A stretch of 64,000 nucleotides of DNA from Asterias rubens (GCF_902459465.1 NC_047062.1:26281866-26345865), one strand, 5' to 3'; shown: positions 47,301 to 56,504, numbered from the stretch's first letter. Numbers and translations are program-made. The notes: generated by a model not told the origin, from the sequence alone.

Positions 47301-47525
47301 CTATTCCGAATCGGAGTGGTATGGACAATGGAGGGTGCAAACTCGACTGCTGTCCCCTAGCCACCAAGCCCTGTGCACTAATTGTACTGTTTATTTTGTG
47401 CATGATTGATGGTTATGGATGATGTCGTCGACGTCACTCGACCGTACTTCCTTCTCTAAAGTTTCACAGGGAAGGAAGAAAGCATACTTACCAAGAAATG
47501 ACAACAGGATTAGCAATGTCTTCAT
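35376..47525 (-). CDS. AMN: Amnionless-like type I membrane protein
   Basis: Eleven minus-strand exons join in frame: 47525-47492, 46162-46047, 43748-43619, 42507-42314, 41776-41630, 41223-41136, 40456-40350, 38926-38761, 37621-37456, 36891-36741 and 35711-35376. The product is 544 aa (human AMN 453). MKTLLILLSFLG is a signal peptide. Two amnionless-type repeats follow: NFNNPQNWDSGKLPCANNR, and NWQDLDALVTVETERVPCQY leading to a VLFPEDQV block. A cysteine-rich VWFC-like region holds CPKDSGCACG and ICDQYSCMPISCADA. One hydrophobic span (about 353-379) precedes RRRS. The tail carries FDNPVY (422-427) and FDNPIY (498-503). Mammalian AMN carries cubilin to the apical surface and uses FxNPxF-type signals for endocytosis; the same role is inferred here. 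The exon 3 acceptor is the least certain junction. Confidence 0.92.
35945..36410 (+). mobile_element. LINE 3' end, copy 2
   Basis: CACAGCCTCAATGATGATG through AACAAATATTCTTTTAAATT matches 37915-38330 closely and in the same orientation. It carries only the last part of the LINE reading frame. It lies in the last AMN intron. Confidence 0.8.
37107..37380. repeat. Interspersed repeat (AAACGTTGGGACCAATT family)
   Basis: GATGACTAGAGCAAGCTAGT, ATTGAGACCAATTTAAGAAC, GGACAGTTCTTTTCAGAACT and GAGAAGTCTCC occur in the same order at 21915-22195, with an inverse fragment at about 50590-50665. Repeated short GTAGTA-type motifs occur between them. No coding potential. Confidence 0.7.
37650..38330 (+). mobile_element. 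LINE reverse-transcriptase C-terminus, frameshifted
   Basis: The reading begins near VRDIMRTIKQAQWRWAGHTA and continues RRNDKRLTTRIMDWQPR. After a frameshift near 37790 it continues KPRKRGRQRRRWRDDIRVYA, then NEWHLHEAY and a stop at about 37960. The WRWAGH ... R-RGR---RW-DD block is the hallmark tail of many non-LTR reverse transcriptases. It sits opposite to AMN transcription, between exons 8 and 9. Confidence 0.85.
38438..38745 (+). mobile_element. tRNA-derived SINE, plus copy
   Basis: The head has box A (GGTAGTCTAGTTGGTAAGAC) and box B (GTGGGTTCGAATCCCACC) and can fold like a tRNA. The body continues TGCCTGTGATATTTTTTCAC and ATGGGTAAAAACCAAAATTG. The same head and body occur inverted at 39215-39413, which makes this a SINE and not a tRNA gene. 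Confidence 0.88.
39215..39413 (-). mobile_element. tRNA-derived SINE, minus copy
   Basis: Reverse-strand partner of 38438-38745. On the minus strand: ATCTCGGTAGTCTAGTTGCC, TTGGTTCGAATCCCACCTGA, then the body phrases. The two copies face each other across AMN exon 8. Confidence 0.88.
39966..40328. mobile_element. TTAA-flanked MITE, main family, near-intact
   Basis: AGGCACTGGACACAATTGG follows TTAA (39962-39965) and GTCCAGTGCCT precedes TTAA (40329-40332). The interior contains an inner inverted repeat around GAGACCACAAA/GAGGTCTCGAAA. It ends 22 bases from AMN exon 7. Confidence 0.93.
41395..41590 (+). mobile_element. tRNA-derived SINE (GGGCTAGATAGCTCAG head)
   Basis: TGATCCCTGGCTACATGACA and TTGTATGGCTTTTGACTGGC precede GGGCTAGATAGCTCAGTTTG (box A), then GGTCCAAATCTAG (weak box B). 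Same family as 20575-20800. It lies beside AMN exon 5. Confidence 0.72.
41861..41960. mobile_element. Truncated TTAA-type MITE end
   Basis: TTAA then AGGCAGTGGACACTATTGGT and AACTTACTTGG-like sequence in the inverse order of the family. Only about 100 bases remain. Confidence 0.75.
42922..43210. mobile_element. MITE, truncated copy (TGACCCACTACGTGAAAATG)
   Basis: AAATGTGACCCACTACGTGA, GAGTCAGATGTCGCCCAATG and the interior CATACTTATGTCTAATTTGT match 45395-45815. The far end is lost. It lies in AMN intron 3. Confidence 0.82.
43770..45390. other. AMN intron 2, no feature recognised
   Basis: Low-complexity AT-rich intron sequence with no supportable gene, RNA or repeat in about 1.6 kb. Confidence 0.5.
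45395..45815. mobile_element. MITE with TGACCCGCTACGTGAAAATG inverted ends
   Basis: Opens AATGTGACCCGCTACGTGAA and closes with TTTTCACGTAGCGGGTTAAT, giving terminal inverted repeats of roughly 35 bp over a 420-bp element. It lies in AMN intron 2. Confidence 0.9.
47195..47310. mobile_element. Degraded foldback MITE
   Basis: GGAACACTTTTTACGATTAG, GGTAAGTTAGATACTATATT and GGATACGGAAACTATTCCG match the order of 16014-16130. A partial third copy (GGGAACACTTTTTACAATAA) is at 46879. It lies in AMN intron 1. Confidence 0.65.
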
Positions 47526-48353
47526 TTTGTAGTAGTGTATTCAATTGACCAAAATCTGCAACTACAACGTCAGAAAGTGGAATTTTGTGGTGAAACTCCG
47601 TCGCTCCGATGTCTGATGCAGATCCTCCCCCCTGGCCTTGGAAGCTTGTTAATGTACACTTTTGACCCCTTTTCCAGCATGCAACATATAGCCAAGGCAT
47701 CTGTCTATTTCTATGTACAACCAAGCACAAATATACGTCTGGTACCTTCCTTTATTCACTTTAACAAGGTCTTACCTTTTCTTGAACCTAAGCACATACA
47801 CCCCATTTATTATTAAACCGCCTGCAAAAAGAAGTGCAGATTAACTTCATTTACACAATTAAACACCAAATAGAATGCATGGAAACACACTTCTTTGTTC
47901 TTTATATACAATTATTTGTTGGTTTGAATCGAGAATATGTCATTAATGCATTAAGTGCATAATAAAAATGGACAAATTTAAACAATTTTTTTCGTGAATG
48001 AATATGGTGCAAACAGTGTCACGGGAACCTGACGTTGACACATTATACGGGACTTTGTTTTGGAATGGGGCCCCGGTCGTGTGGCGGTTTCAGTCTTCCG
48101 CCGTGTTCAGTTTTTCGGGTGACGTAGTCAGACATATCAACACGTTGTTGCTTTCCGGCGTGTTCAGTTTTCCGGGTGACCTGTCAGAGGATACCGCCGC
48201 GAGTACCCTGGCGAGTACTGTAGTTCTCTCAGCATGACCCCCAAATTGTTTATATTACGATTCTTTTCTGTGTAGTCACATAATCTCTTGCCCCATCTTT
48301 ACATATATTCATGGGTACAACTTTAGGCAGGTCACACTCTGCTTGCATAAAAA

Positions 48354-48412
48354 AACAACTCTACGATCCACGCGTTTGCCGCTAGTTGTACTCGACTCGT
48401 GGACGCCGCCAT
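48354..48412 (-). pseudogene. Integrase-family first exon remnant, left arm
   Basis: On the minus strand ATG at 48412 starts MAASTS, then a frame change. The context GTGGACGCCGCCATGACAGC (plus strand) is identical to that over the start at 5897. Homology to the right-arm copy continues through the AACGCGTGGATCGTA block. Confidence 0.7.
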
Positions 48413-48695
48413 GACAGCTACCGGAGGGTAATGGAAGACTCAATACGGCACTAAAAATGGACTACTTTCGCTTGCTGTGCGCAGGCATCGCATGGTGTGG
48501 CGGTTTCAACTTTCCGCCGTGTTCAGTTTTCCGAATGACCAAATAGGTGTGGCGGTTTCAACTTTCCGCCGTGTTCAGTTTTCCGAATGACCAAATACGG
48601 TAACATTACGTCATGCGATGCCTGCGCACAGCAAGCGAAAGTAGTCCATTTTTAGTGCCGTATTGAGTCATCCGTGTTACTCTCCGATAGCTGCC

Positions 48696-48836
48696 ATGGC
48701 GAGTACAACGAGCGGCGAACGCGTGGATCGTATGAGAGAATTTGGTGTGAAGACCAAGCAAATTATCCTGTATTTATACCGAACGAGCGTCAGAGAATCA
48801 GAAGAATTTTTTTATTATTCTGGTTTAGTTTATTAA
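48696..48836 (+). pseudogene. Integrase-family first exon, right arm
   Basis: Starts MASTTSGERVDRMREFGVKT, which aligns with MAASTSSGERVERLRQQCEK at 5897. It continues KQIILYLY where the other has NHIIKYLM, then reads into AT-rich sequence and stops after 46 codons. There is no further integrase exon nearby. It is likely a detached first exon, not a gene. Confidence 0.72.
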
Positions 48837-49054
48837 ATTTATTTATTACCGTTTTTTTATTTTATTTTAGTTGTTTAGTTATTTTTTTATTTCACTGAAC
48901 TACAGTACTTGCCAGGGTACTCGCAGCGGTATTTTTGTCTGGCTACGTCACCCGGAAAACTGAACACGCCGGAAAGCTAAAACCGTTCGAACAACGTGTT
49001 GAAATGTCCGGCTACGTCACCCGGAAAACTGAACACGGCGGAAGACTGAAACCG

Positions 49055-49990
49055 CCACACCGGGTAGGGTACGGGAGTGTGCTTTGTGAAGGGGGTGCTC
49101 CGCTCTTAAAAGTTCGTCTATGACAACTCGAAAAAGAAAGTCGGCTTATGTGGTGAAATTTGGGTGTTGAAATTTTTAAATTCAATACACTAGCCTAACA
49201 AATTACAACATGTATTGGTAGGCCTAGATGCACAGCCGTAGGAAAGAAGGGGGGGGGGGGGCGAAACAAATCTCCACTTTAGAAATGTTGTCATCCTGAG
49301 AAGGCGTTTTTTAACCGATTTTTATAAGTTTATTTTTTATGTGTTTAATTCATTTTTATTTTCCATTTGGGGTGGGGGGTGACCCGTGCCAATTACTGCA
49401 CGTGAAGCATACATTGTGAGAGCATTGTGCGCTATTTCGAGGTGCAAAAAGGGGGCCCGGCAGCTTGTTGCAGAAACTGATTATTGACAGAACGGCGACG
49501 GAACTCGCAGAAGATACGGAGCACCCAAAATGTAACCGGGAAAATTTCGGCAGTGTTCAAATGTCTCAATTTTCGTCCTCCATCATGGTTTGATCAATTA
49601 AAAACAGCCTGAGTCAGGTCAAAAGCCTGCAACTCGAGTAGGCCTATAAAGTAATCGTAGACACGAAAGACCTTCTACTCAACAGATCAGTGCGGGCCCC
49701 TTTTAATATACGGCTCTCAAGATGGCCCCTTACTGTGTTTTCATCAAGCTGTCCCACCCGACGATATTTCAGGCGCATCAACGCCTATACAATTTTTAAT
49801 TAAACAAAACAGGTTTCATGACCTGTCACTGATTAATGTGAGCCTTATGCGTTCGCTTTGCATCTATCTTTATGGGAGTCACAGGAATATTGTTCCAACG
49901 CACGCATGTCCTGAATCTCGAATCAGCCAATCAGCAATACACAACAAGCTATTGGTCACTGCAGTTTATATTCCATAAGTGTTAAAAACA
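49055..49990. other. Intergenic upstream of the peptide gene
   Basis: Contains a G-tract at about 49249-49261 and G-rich sequence near 49370. The last 100 bases are the probable promoter of the small secreted-peptide gene. No other gene is visible. Confidence 0.4.
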
Positions 49991-49995
49991 TCAGT

Positions 49996-50002
49996 TATAA
50001 AA
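49996..50002 (+). promoter_or_regulatory. TATA box of the six-cysteine peptide gene
   Basis: TATAAAA lies 105 bases before the ATG at 50107. With the usual spacing of about 30 bases, transcription would start near 50027, giving a 5' UTR of about 80 bases. Confidence 0.6.
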
Positions 50003-50106
50003 CGCTATTCCACAACACCACTTCTTCTGGCACGTCAGAGAAATTAGGAGTTAAATTTCAAGAGCATTTGAAGACAAACACATCCAGATTAATACTATTG
50101 TTCAAT

Positions 50107-51027
50107 ATGGGTCGATTTGGACGTTTGGTCATCTTCACTTTCCTCCTTGCACAGGTATTGTGTTTATTTCAATTCAGTTAAAGTGTTTTTTCTTCACAAA
50201 AGTGTATTTCTTTAAAACGTGTTTTTTTTCTACTCACAGACCTGGTGAGATTAGGAGATGGATTTAGTCATGTAGAAAAAATAGTGCCGTCTTCACCATT
50301 CACCAAGAATTCCTGCTCAAACAAAATATGAGGCAATACAAATTGTATTAATTGTATTTTGTTATTGTCTGTATACATTTAATTGTTATTTCTCATAAGG
50401 TCTTCACAAGTGTATTTCTTTAAAACGTGTTGTTTTTCTACTCGCAGTCCTGGTGAGATTAGGAGATGGATTTAGATCTGTAGAAAAAATAATGCCGTCT
50501 TGACCAAATGAGGCAATACAATTTGTATTGTGTTTTGTTATTATCATTAGATAATAATTGTTATTATTATTAGAGAACTGTCTTGCTTTATTCTACTGTC
50601 GCGGAGTAGATAATCGGAGGCCCGGGAGACTTCTCAGTTCTGAAAAGAACTGTCCTGCTTTAGGGTATCTGAGCAAAGTACAGAGCGGGCGGGTCGTAAC
50701 CGCCAACTCATGAAGAGTGCCGACACGTTAATCCGTATTTCCATGGTTCACTCCAGCTCTGGTAAATGTTTCTTTGTTCAACGCCAAAATAATTCCTTTG
50801 GTTGACCACTTTATTTGTTATTTTATTTTCTACAGATAGGCCTATTTCAACTTGAGGGTTTCCTTCTGACTCCGGCAGAACAGAGTGAAAACAGCAAATG
50901 TGATGGCATTGCAAACACAAAATGCACCACTAGTGAAGACTGCAATATCCTTGGTTGCAAGCAGTTTATCTGCAGGGTCACCCATTGCATCTTACAGACA
51001 GAACATGACCATATGAATATCAACTAG
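50107..51027 (+). CDS. Small secreted six-cysteine peptide precursor
   Basis: Two coding exons, 50107-50154 and 50836-51027, join in phase 0 through a GT-AG intron to give 79 aa. MGRFGRLVIFTFLLAQ plus IGLFQLEG makes a basic-hydrophobic signal peptide, probably cleaved in the low 20s. The rest is acidic and cysteine-rich, with Cys at 38, 46, 52, 57, 62 and 67 (C-x7-C-x5-C-x4-C-x4-C-x4-C), ending NIN-stop. A donor (ACT|GTGAGT) 12 bases after the stop, a 3' exon from about 52116 and AATAAA at 52287 support a real transcript. I do not recognise the family. Three disulfides, secretion and a TATA promoter fit an extracellular signal, matrix or immune peptide, but no function can be assigned. Confidence 0.7.
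50191..50530. repeat. 208-bp tandem duplication in peptide-gene intron
   Basis: TGTATTTCTTTAAAACGTGT at 50203 recurs at 50411. Both copies continue TTTCTACTC(A/G)CAG, CCTGGTGAGATTAGGAGATG and GAAAAAATA. Each has a good acceptor followed five bases later by a GTGAGA donor-like site, so a duplicated splice-site pair sits inside the intron. Confidence 0.88.
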
Positions 51028-51211
51028 TTTGACGATACTGTGAGTATTTCCATACGACCCGATTCAATCACTTTACCCACAAATACGCGCAAGATTTTTC
51101 TATTTTTTTTAATTTTTTTTTTACTATAAGTTCCAAACCGAGTGTGACTTATCTGAGCAGTGATTTTTCGGCGCCAGCTTTGAAACCCTGTCCTGTTAGA
51201 CGTTCCTTCAA

Positions 51212-51586
51212 AGGCAGCGAACACTATTGGTAATTGTCAAAGACTAGCCTTCATAGTTGGTGTATCTCAGCATATGCATAAAATAACAAACCTGTGAAAA
51301 TTTGAGCTCAATCGGTCAAATTGCGAGATAATAATGAATGAAAAAATATCCCTGTCACACGAAGTTGTGTGCGTTATAGATGGATGATTTCGAGACCTCA
51401 AGTTCTAAATCCGAGGTCTTGAAATCAAATTCATGGAAAATTACTTCTTTCTCGAAAACTATGGCACTTCAGAGGGAGCCGTTTCTCACAATGTTTTGTA
51501 CCATCAACGTCTTCCCATTTCTCATCACCAAGAAAGGTTTTATGCTAATAATTGTTTTGAGTAATTACCAATAGTGTCCACTGTCT
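51212..51586. mobile_element. TTAA-type MITE, main family
   Basis: AGGCAGCGAACACTATTGG to ATAGTGTCCACTGTCT, followed by TTAA at 51587-51590. The left TTAA has mutated to TTCA. It lies in the 3' UTR intron of the peptide gene. Confidence 0.88.
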
Positions 51587-51590
51587 TTAA

Positions 51591-51837
51591 GGGTATTGGA
51601 CACTTTGGGTTATTACTCAAAATAAGTGTTAGCATAAAAACTTACATTTACGAGCAAGTGGAGAGTTGTTGATAGTATAAAACATTGTGGGAAACGGCTC
51701 CATCAACATAGTTTTTTTGAGAAGAAGTAATTTCTCACTGGAGTTGAATTCGAGACCTCAGCTGAGGTCTCGAATTCAAATTTTCACAAGTTGAGAAGAC
51801 TGGTCTTTGACAACTACCAAAGGTGTTCTGAGTGCGT
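51591..51837. mobile_element. TTAA-type MITE, internally deleted, abutting copy
   Basis: Begins GGGTATTGGACACTTTGGG right after the TTAA that ends the previous MITE and runs to GGTGTTCTGAGTGCG before TTAA (51838-51841). Its centre is the palindrome GAGACCTCAGCTGAGGTCTC. It is in opposite orientation to its neighbour. Confidence 0.85.
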
Positions 51838-52115
51838 TTAAAAGTAACTCGAACAAAAAATAATAACAAGGTCCAAGGGAAATTGAGTTCTCCACATTGT
51901 ATCTCAACTGGTTCACTGAAAAGTTTTGCTGTGGGCGAATAACTTTCTGCTCCAACCCCAATGTTAACAAGTTTCCGTGAAGGGTTCGAAGGTGTGCAAA
52001 CAATATTTAACTCGGTCAGCTCTTTGCACTATCCATCCCTCCCAAAAGACAAATGCCCGGAACATTTATAAACTCAGCCCTACTTTAATTGATCCTATTT
52101 TTTGTTTTTATACAG

Positions 52116-52300
52116 GCATTTCGGAATACAATTTACAAGCACAGATCGATAACTTTTCAACAAAGAAAAAGGAACCCAAAACCGCCGACGGAAGAATCTT
52201 GCTGATGTTGAAGCAACAAAAACACAAACAATTATGGCAAGCAATGGTTTTATGATAATTTTGCGACTTATCTAAATTGATTTCAAAATAAATTTAAAGT
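52116..52300 (+). other. Probable 3' UTR exon of peptide gene
   Basis: Acceptor TTTTTATACAG at 52105-52115 opens a stretch ending in AATAAA at 52287-52292. It would be joined to the donor after 51039, 12 bases beyond the stop codon, too close to trigger nonsense-mediated decay. The frame it contains has no start of its own. Confidence 0.5.
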
Positions 52301-53180
52301 TTTTGGGGATATGAAACGTTTTTAAATACTAGAAATATATTTTAAAGAGACCCTATATATACAATCCAAAAATCAAATCCAGAAAATCGTTCTCAAAATT
52401 ATCTCGAAAACATTTTAAGATATCTCAAACCTTTTTGTTTGTTTGGGTGCTTGCTTAATATTGGTTTGCTTTTTGTCTGAATGTTAATTATAAATAAAAG
52501 GTGCGGACAACATAAGTTGTTTACTTGTAACTAATTTACTAATTTACAAAAAATTACATTAAAAAGATTGTAAACATGGTGGAAATCTTCCCTTCTTCAA
52601 GTAAGTTTTATTGAAATTACAGTGGCCTTTAGTTTTTCTGAGAATGAGTAAAAAGTACTGTGTGCTATCTATCTTGGGAGTCCAAAACTCGATGTTTGAG
52701 AACATTGTGAACAAGTTTACAATGGTCTTCACTATGTTTTTATTTATGCATATTTGTTTATAGAGTGTGCAAGTCTCAAGCATATTTAAAAATTCCAAGA
52801 CAAGTATAGCAATTGTAATAAGTATTTTTGTTGTTATTAATTATTTTTTTAAACAAAGATTAGCTTTACGCAAAACTAAATTCTTTGTTTGACGTGTTTC
52901 TTGTCCCGATACGCGCCAGATTTGCACAGTTTATTATTGATGTATGTATTTATTTATTTACTTATTTATTTATATATATATACTTTTTTTGTTGCGACTC
53001 CGATTACCAATAAGTTTAAACTTTCTCATGTTTTTATTTCAAAGTGCTATAGGCTACTGATCTTGGACAATACCAATGTCTGCATGCTTTAGGTAAACTA
53101 AAGATACCAATCCAATACCTGTCCATTTCATTGGATCAGATATATTTCGACATTGAAGTTCCAAACATTGCAATTTTATT
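52300..53180. other. Intergenic, no gene recognised
   Basis: AT-rich, with a short TATT/TTTA run at about 52945-52985. Nothing else can be supported. Confidence 0.45.
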
Positions 53181-53184
53181 TTAA

Positions 53185-53569
53185 AGGCACTGAAAACGTT
53201 CGACTCAAAATATTATTTTAGCATAAAAACTTACTTGGTATAACGAGCAATGAATAGCTGAAGATAAAACATTGTGATAAAAGACTCACTCTGAAGTAAT
53301 GTCGTTTTTTTTTCAGGGAACGAGTTAATTTCTCACTAGATACTTGAATCTGAGAAAAAAAATGCAGGCCTGAAGCCTTTTTCATGCATCTGAAAACTTT
53401 TGTTTGTGCAACAAGAGTTTTTTTTTTTCTTTCATTATTCTCTTACAACATTGACGACCAGTTGAACCCAAATTTTTACAAATTTGTTTTTTTATGCATA
53501 TAGGCCTATGTTGGGATACACAAAGTGAGAATACTGGTCTACGACAATTACCAAAGGTTTCCAGTGCCT
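53185..53569. mobile_element. TTAA-flanked MITE, main family
   Basis: TTAA (53181-53184), AGGCACTGAAAACG, ... TTTCCAGTGCCT, TTAA (53570-53573). The interior is in inverse order relative to 39966-40328. Confidence 0.9.
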
Positions 53570-53975
53570 TTAAGATATAAGTACGGTCTATCTATAGTAA
53601 ATTGACATAATTATCTTTAAATAATTTTGAGATATCTTGAAATAAATTTCAGTAAATGATTCATTAAAAACAAATGTTATTAGTACACTGGATATGCGGA
53701 ATAGGAAGGTACAATAGAAATGTTGAATTAAAGGAAAAATAAAAGAAACACAAATAAATGCCAACCGCAATGTCTCTTTAGTTAAGTGAGTTATGTAGCG
53801 TTTTATTACACCTTATAATTTTATACAATGTGTTATAAGATCAAGACCAATTTACGAAATCCAGACTAACTATTAAATTGGGCTATCCTTGGATAACTTT
53901 TGTTCAACAGAAATAAAGGGTTAAAGAAATAAAGGAAGGGTTAAAGAAATATACTGGAAACAATTTCAGATAAAA

Positions 53976-54230
53976 TCAAGGTTTATTTAAATAAATGAAA
54001 TGGAATAAAAAATAATTACATCGGGGTGTGGCCATCTTGATTTTCTCCACTCTGGGGCATTTCTCAAACCTCGTATTGGTCTCCTGCTCCAGGCGCCCAC
54101 CGATGTTCAAACCACCAACGCATGCAAAATAAACGCTGCTCCAAAAAGTAAAGGCCTGAAGGCCGAGCAGCATTTCCTGTGCGTACAAAGTGCGACCAAG
54201 CCTGGGTTTGAGAAAGACCCCTAAACTAAA
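53976..54230 (-). CDS. Possible terminal exon, membrane-like, unassigned
   Basis: A minus-strand frame after a possible acceptor (TTTAGTTTAG) reads KPRLGRTLYAQEMLLGLQAF, a hydrophobic stretch WSSVYFACVGGLNIGG, then LEQETNTRFEKC and a stop with AATAAA overlapping the end. No family is recognised and no upstream exon was found. It could be a gene 3' end or chance. Confidence 0.25.
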   Translation of the reverse strand, partial: FSLGVFLKPRLGRTLYAQEMLLGLQAFTFWSSVYFACVGGLNIGGRLEQETNTRFEKCPRVEKIKMATPRCNYFLFHFIYLNKP

Positions 54231-54544
54231 CCAAGCTGAGGCTGGAATATTGGTCTGGCTTCTTTTTTAAGTGCAACGAATACTAGTAATCATTACTGTT
54301 ACTGGATACAGGGGGCATGACCAAGATGATGAAAGCATGACAAAGGTCTATTGGGCAGCAGATGAAGCCTTTTTACAATACATGTACTTTTCAACAAAAT
54401 TAACATAAACTGTAATTTTCCTGGGTTTTTTTTTACCTGAAAAGCTTATGACTGAAAGCTTTACACTTCTATCACACTGGATGTGTTTTTCCTCCCATTA
54501 CAATTGCATTAAAAGTGCACATTGCCTTCAAAGCTCTCAAAATG

Positions 54545-54816
54545 TTGTTGTTTGAAATTAATGTTTGCCCTTTTTTGTGTTTAGTGAGTAGTGATGCAAT
54601 TAAGGGAGTAGTGATAACAAAACATAAATTTACCTCTTGAAATACAACCAGTGGATTATACCGTAGCCATTTTGTACCAAAATAGCGGACTGCTTTATGT
54701 CATGAAATCCCAAGCACCGCACAACTTCTCGAACAATTTCAAGTATGTAAATCATTGTATCCAACCATATTAGTTTCATAACAAAAGTTTTTTAAAGCCC
54801 AAGGCAACGTACCTCT
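54545..54816. mobile_element. Degraded palindromic TTAA MITE
   Basis: The right end CCCAAGGCAACGTACCTCT followed by TTAA matches the 4205-4591 family (GGCAACGTGTTCCT). The left end cannot be placed with certainty. Confidence 0.5.
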
Positions 54817-54957
54817 TTAATTGAAATTGAGACTGGTCTAATTTTGGCTGGTCCCTTATTAGGAGGTAGGAAACCCTACCAACGAAGGTCAAACATTGGT
54901 AGAGGACTATTATGGGCATCTTCAGGATACAGAGTTAATAATATTCAAGTGCAGCTA

Positions 54958-55053
54958 TCATGTGGCTTTGTTGGTTTTACTTTTGCTCTTTGTGTCACGC
55001 TTTCCCCTCTTCTTCAAGTTGTCCGTGTTGGCTTTCAAGACGTTTGCATAGGC
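54958..55053 (-). CDS. SRP14: Signal recognition particle 14 kDa, last exon
   Basis: A minus-strand exon after the acceptor TATTTTTCAG reads AYANVLKANTDNLKKRGKRD, then TKSKSKTNKAT and a stop (31 aa). It matches the C-terminal helix of SRP14 (animal form AYSNLLRANMDGLKKRDKK followed by a Lys-rich tail). SRP14 pairs with SRP9 to bind the Alu domain of SRP RNA and pause elongation in the cytosol. The intact acceptor argues for a spliced gene and against a processed copy. I could not find the preceding exons between 55054 and 64000, so they are probably beyond the right edge, or the exon is isolated. Confidence 0.7.
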   Translation of the reverse strand, partial: AYANVLKANTDNLKKRGKRDTKSKSKTNKAT

Positions 55054-55229
55054 CTGAAAAATAGGAACAGGGAAAAATAAATGGTCTGTTATCTTTTTCA
55101 GAATAAAGAGCCTGAGATCGTTTTTTTTGTGGACATGTAATTGTGATGGAAAGAAAGGCTGGCTTTAAAACTGGCTTGACTATTCGCAGACAGCTTCTAC
55201 CTCTCATAGTCGTATCCCCCGCAGTCCTG

Positions 55230-55880
55230 CACCCTTTTGGCTTAAACCAGGCCTGGAATTACACAAAGCCCACATAGGCCATTGCCTACGTTGCCCTAGT
55301 CTTGGCCTTGGTGTCCCTTCAAAAGTTTACCCTAGACTTTAAAATTTTCCAATGGAAGTGCCCTTTGCAAAATGAAAAAGGCCTTGCCCTTTGAAAGATG
55401 AAATTCCAGGCCTGTCACATGTTAATAATGGAGTAATAAATAAGCAAGCTGACAGAGTGATTTAATTAAAGATATTTAGGGATTTTGGTAACTGCTGTGG
55501 CACACTTTCCTCCCAGATGCTCCAAACATCAGCAAAGTAAATACGTCAGGAACTGGAACATTAGTGTAAACAACATTTCAGATATTACGATCAATAAACA
55601 TGAAATCCGTCATTGCAAATTCAACAGCTGCACCTTGTGACTTTGTTTGCCTTTGGGGCGATTTTTCCAATATAGTGACAAAATAGGTATGTTAGTACAG
55701 AGCTCTGAAAGTGCCGTCCGACATGTTGAGATACTGAGATGATTTACTGCAGGATGAGGATGAGGACATCATACAAATAAGATAATTCAGTGGCCTGGAA
55801 TAACAAATGGCCTCTGTTTCCCCGGGTCTTGGCCTTGGTCCCCTTCAAAATTTTCCCATAGAAATCCTTAGATTCTTTCA
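55230..55880. repeat. CAGGCCTGGAATT interspersed repeats
   Basis: CCAGGCCTGGAATTACACAA at 55247 and ATGAAATTCCAGGCCTG at 55399 are inverted ends of one element. A related fragment with TCTTGGCCTTGGTCCCCTTC is at 55795-55875. The family is also at 22365-22500. Confidence 0.65.
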
Positions 55881-56057
55881 GGATGACAACATCCTGATGG
55901 ATGTGGACTTCCCATGATAATAAATGGTAGCAAATAAAACAATAAATCACGTCCAGCTAGCAGCAAGTGTTTATGTATTGTCTATTGGAATGTACAAGCT
56001 TTTTTGTTTTTTGGCAGGGTCATCTGCCAAAGTATGTTCAAACTTTAAGGACAGTCC

Positions 56058-56260
56058 TGTGGCATTACATGAAATTGTGAACTTTCATCTAAAGTTGGGC
56101 CAGGCAAATTTAAAGGGGCCCTGCCGTCATGATCACAACAGGCCTGTGGCTTAATATGGAATTGTGAACTCTCATCCAAAACTGGGCCAGGCTAATTTAA
56201 AGGGTCCCTGTCGTCATGATCATAGCAGGCCTGTGGAATTGTGAACTCTCAATGCGTGGG
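56058..56260. repeat. Tandem repeat of about 86 bp
   Basis: CCTGTGG-CATTACATG-type openings at 56058, 56142 and 56229 are followed by GAATTGTGAACT(T/C)TCAT and GGGCCAGGC(A/T)AATTTAAAGG. Two full units and one partial. Confidence 0.85.
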
Positions 56261-56504
56261 CCCTCCATAGGTACATGTATGATATATGGAGGGAGGTTGT
56301 GTGTGCTGCGACAGGGTGAGAGTTCTTATACAGCCACAGGCCTGCTTTGATCTTGACAACAGTCCCCTTTTAAGGAGCAATTTTGGACTTCTCGATAACA
56401 AGTGTACAGAGTTCTTATTTGTCAAATATACTAAGACAAATTATGCATGTATTGCCAATAGCATCATACTTAAATATGTGTAAACATGTATTCCTAAATA
56501 CCTC

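Larger units (their letters stand above)
48077..49050. mobile_element. Nested foldback element with integrase-family first exons
   Basis: The outer arms are 48077-48226 and 48900-49050 in inverse orientation; both hold two copies of the phrase GTGTTCAGTTTTCCGGGTGA or its inverse. Inner arms, about 48362-48480 and 48600-48740, are also inverse to each other (CAATACGGCACTAAAAATGG / CCATTTTTAGTGCCGTATTG). The centre has two direct copies of GTGTGGCGGTTTCAACTTTC. Each inner arm contains an ATG-led exon start of the integrase-like gene family, pointing outward. It lies upstream of AMN. I see no target-site duplication. Confidence 0.8.
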
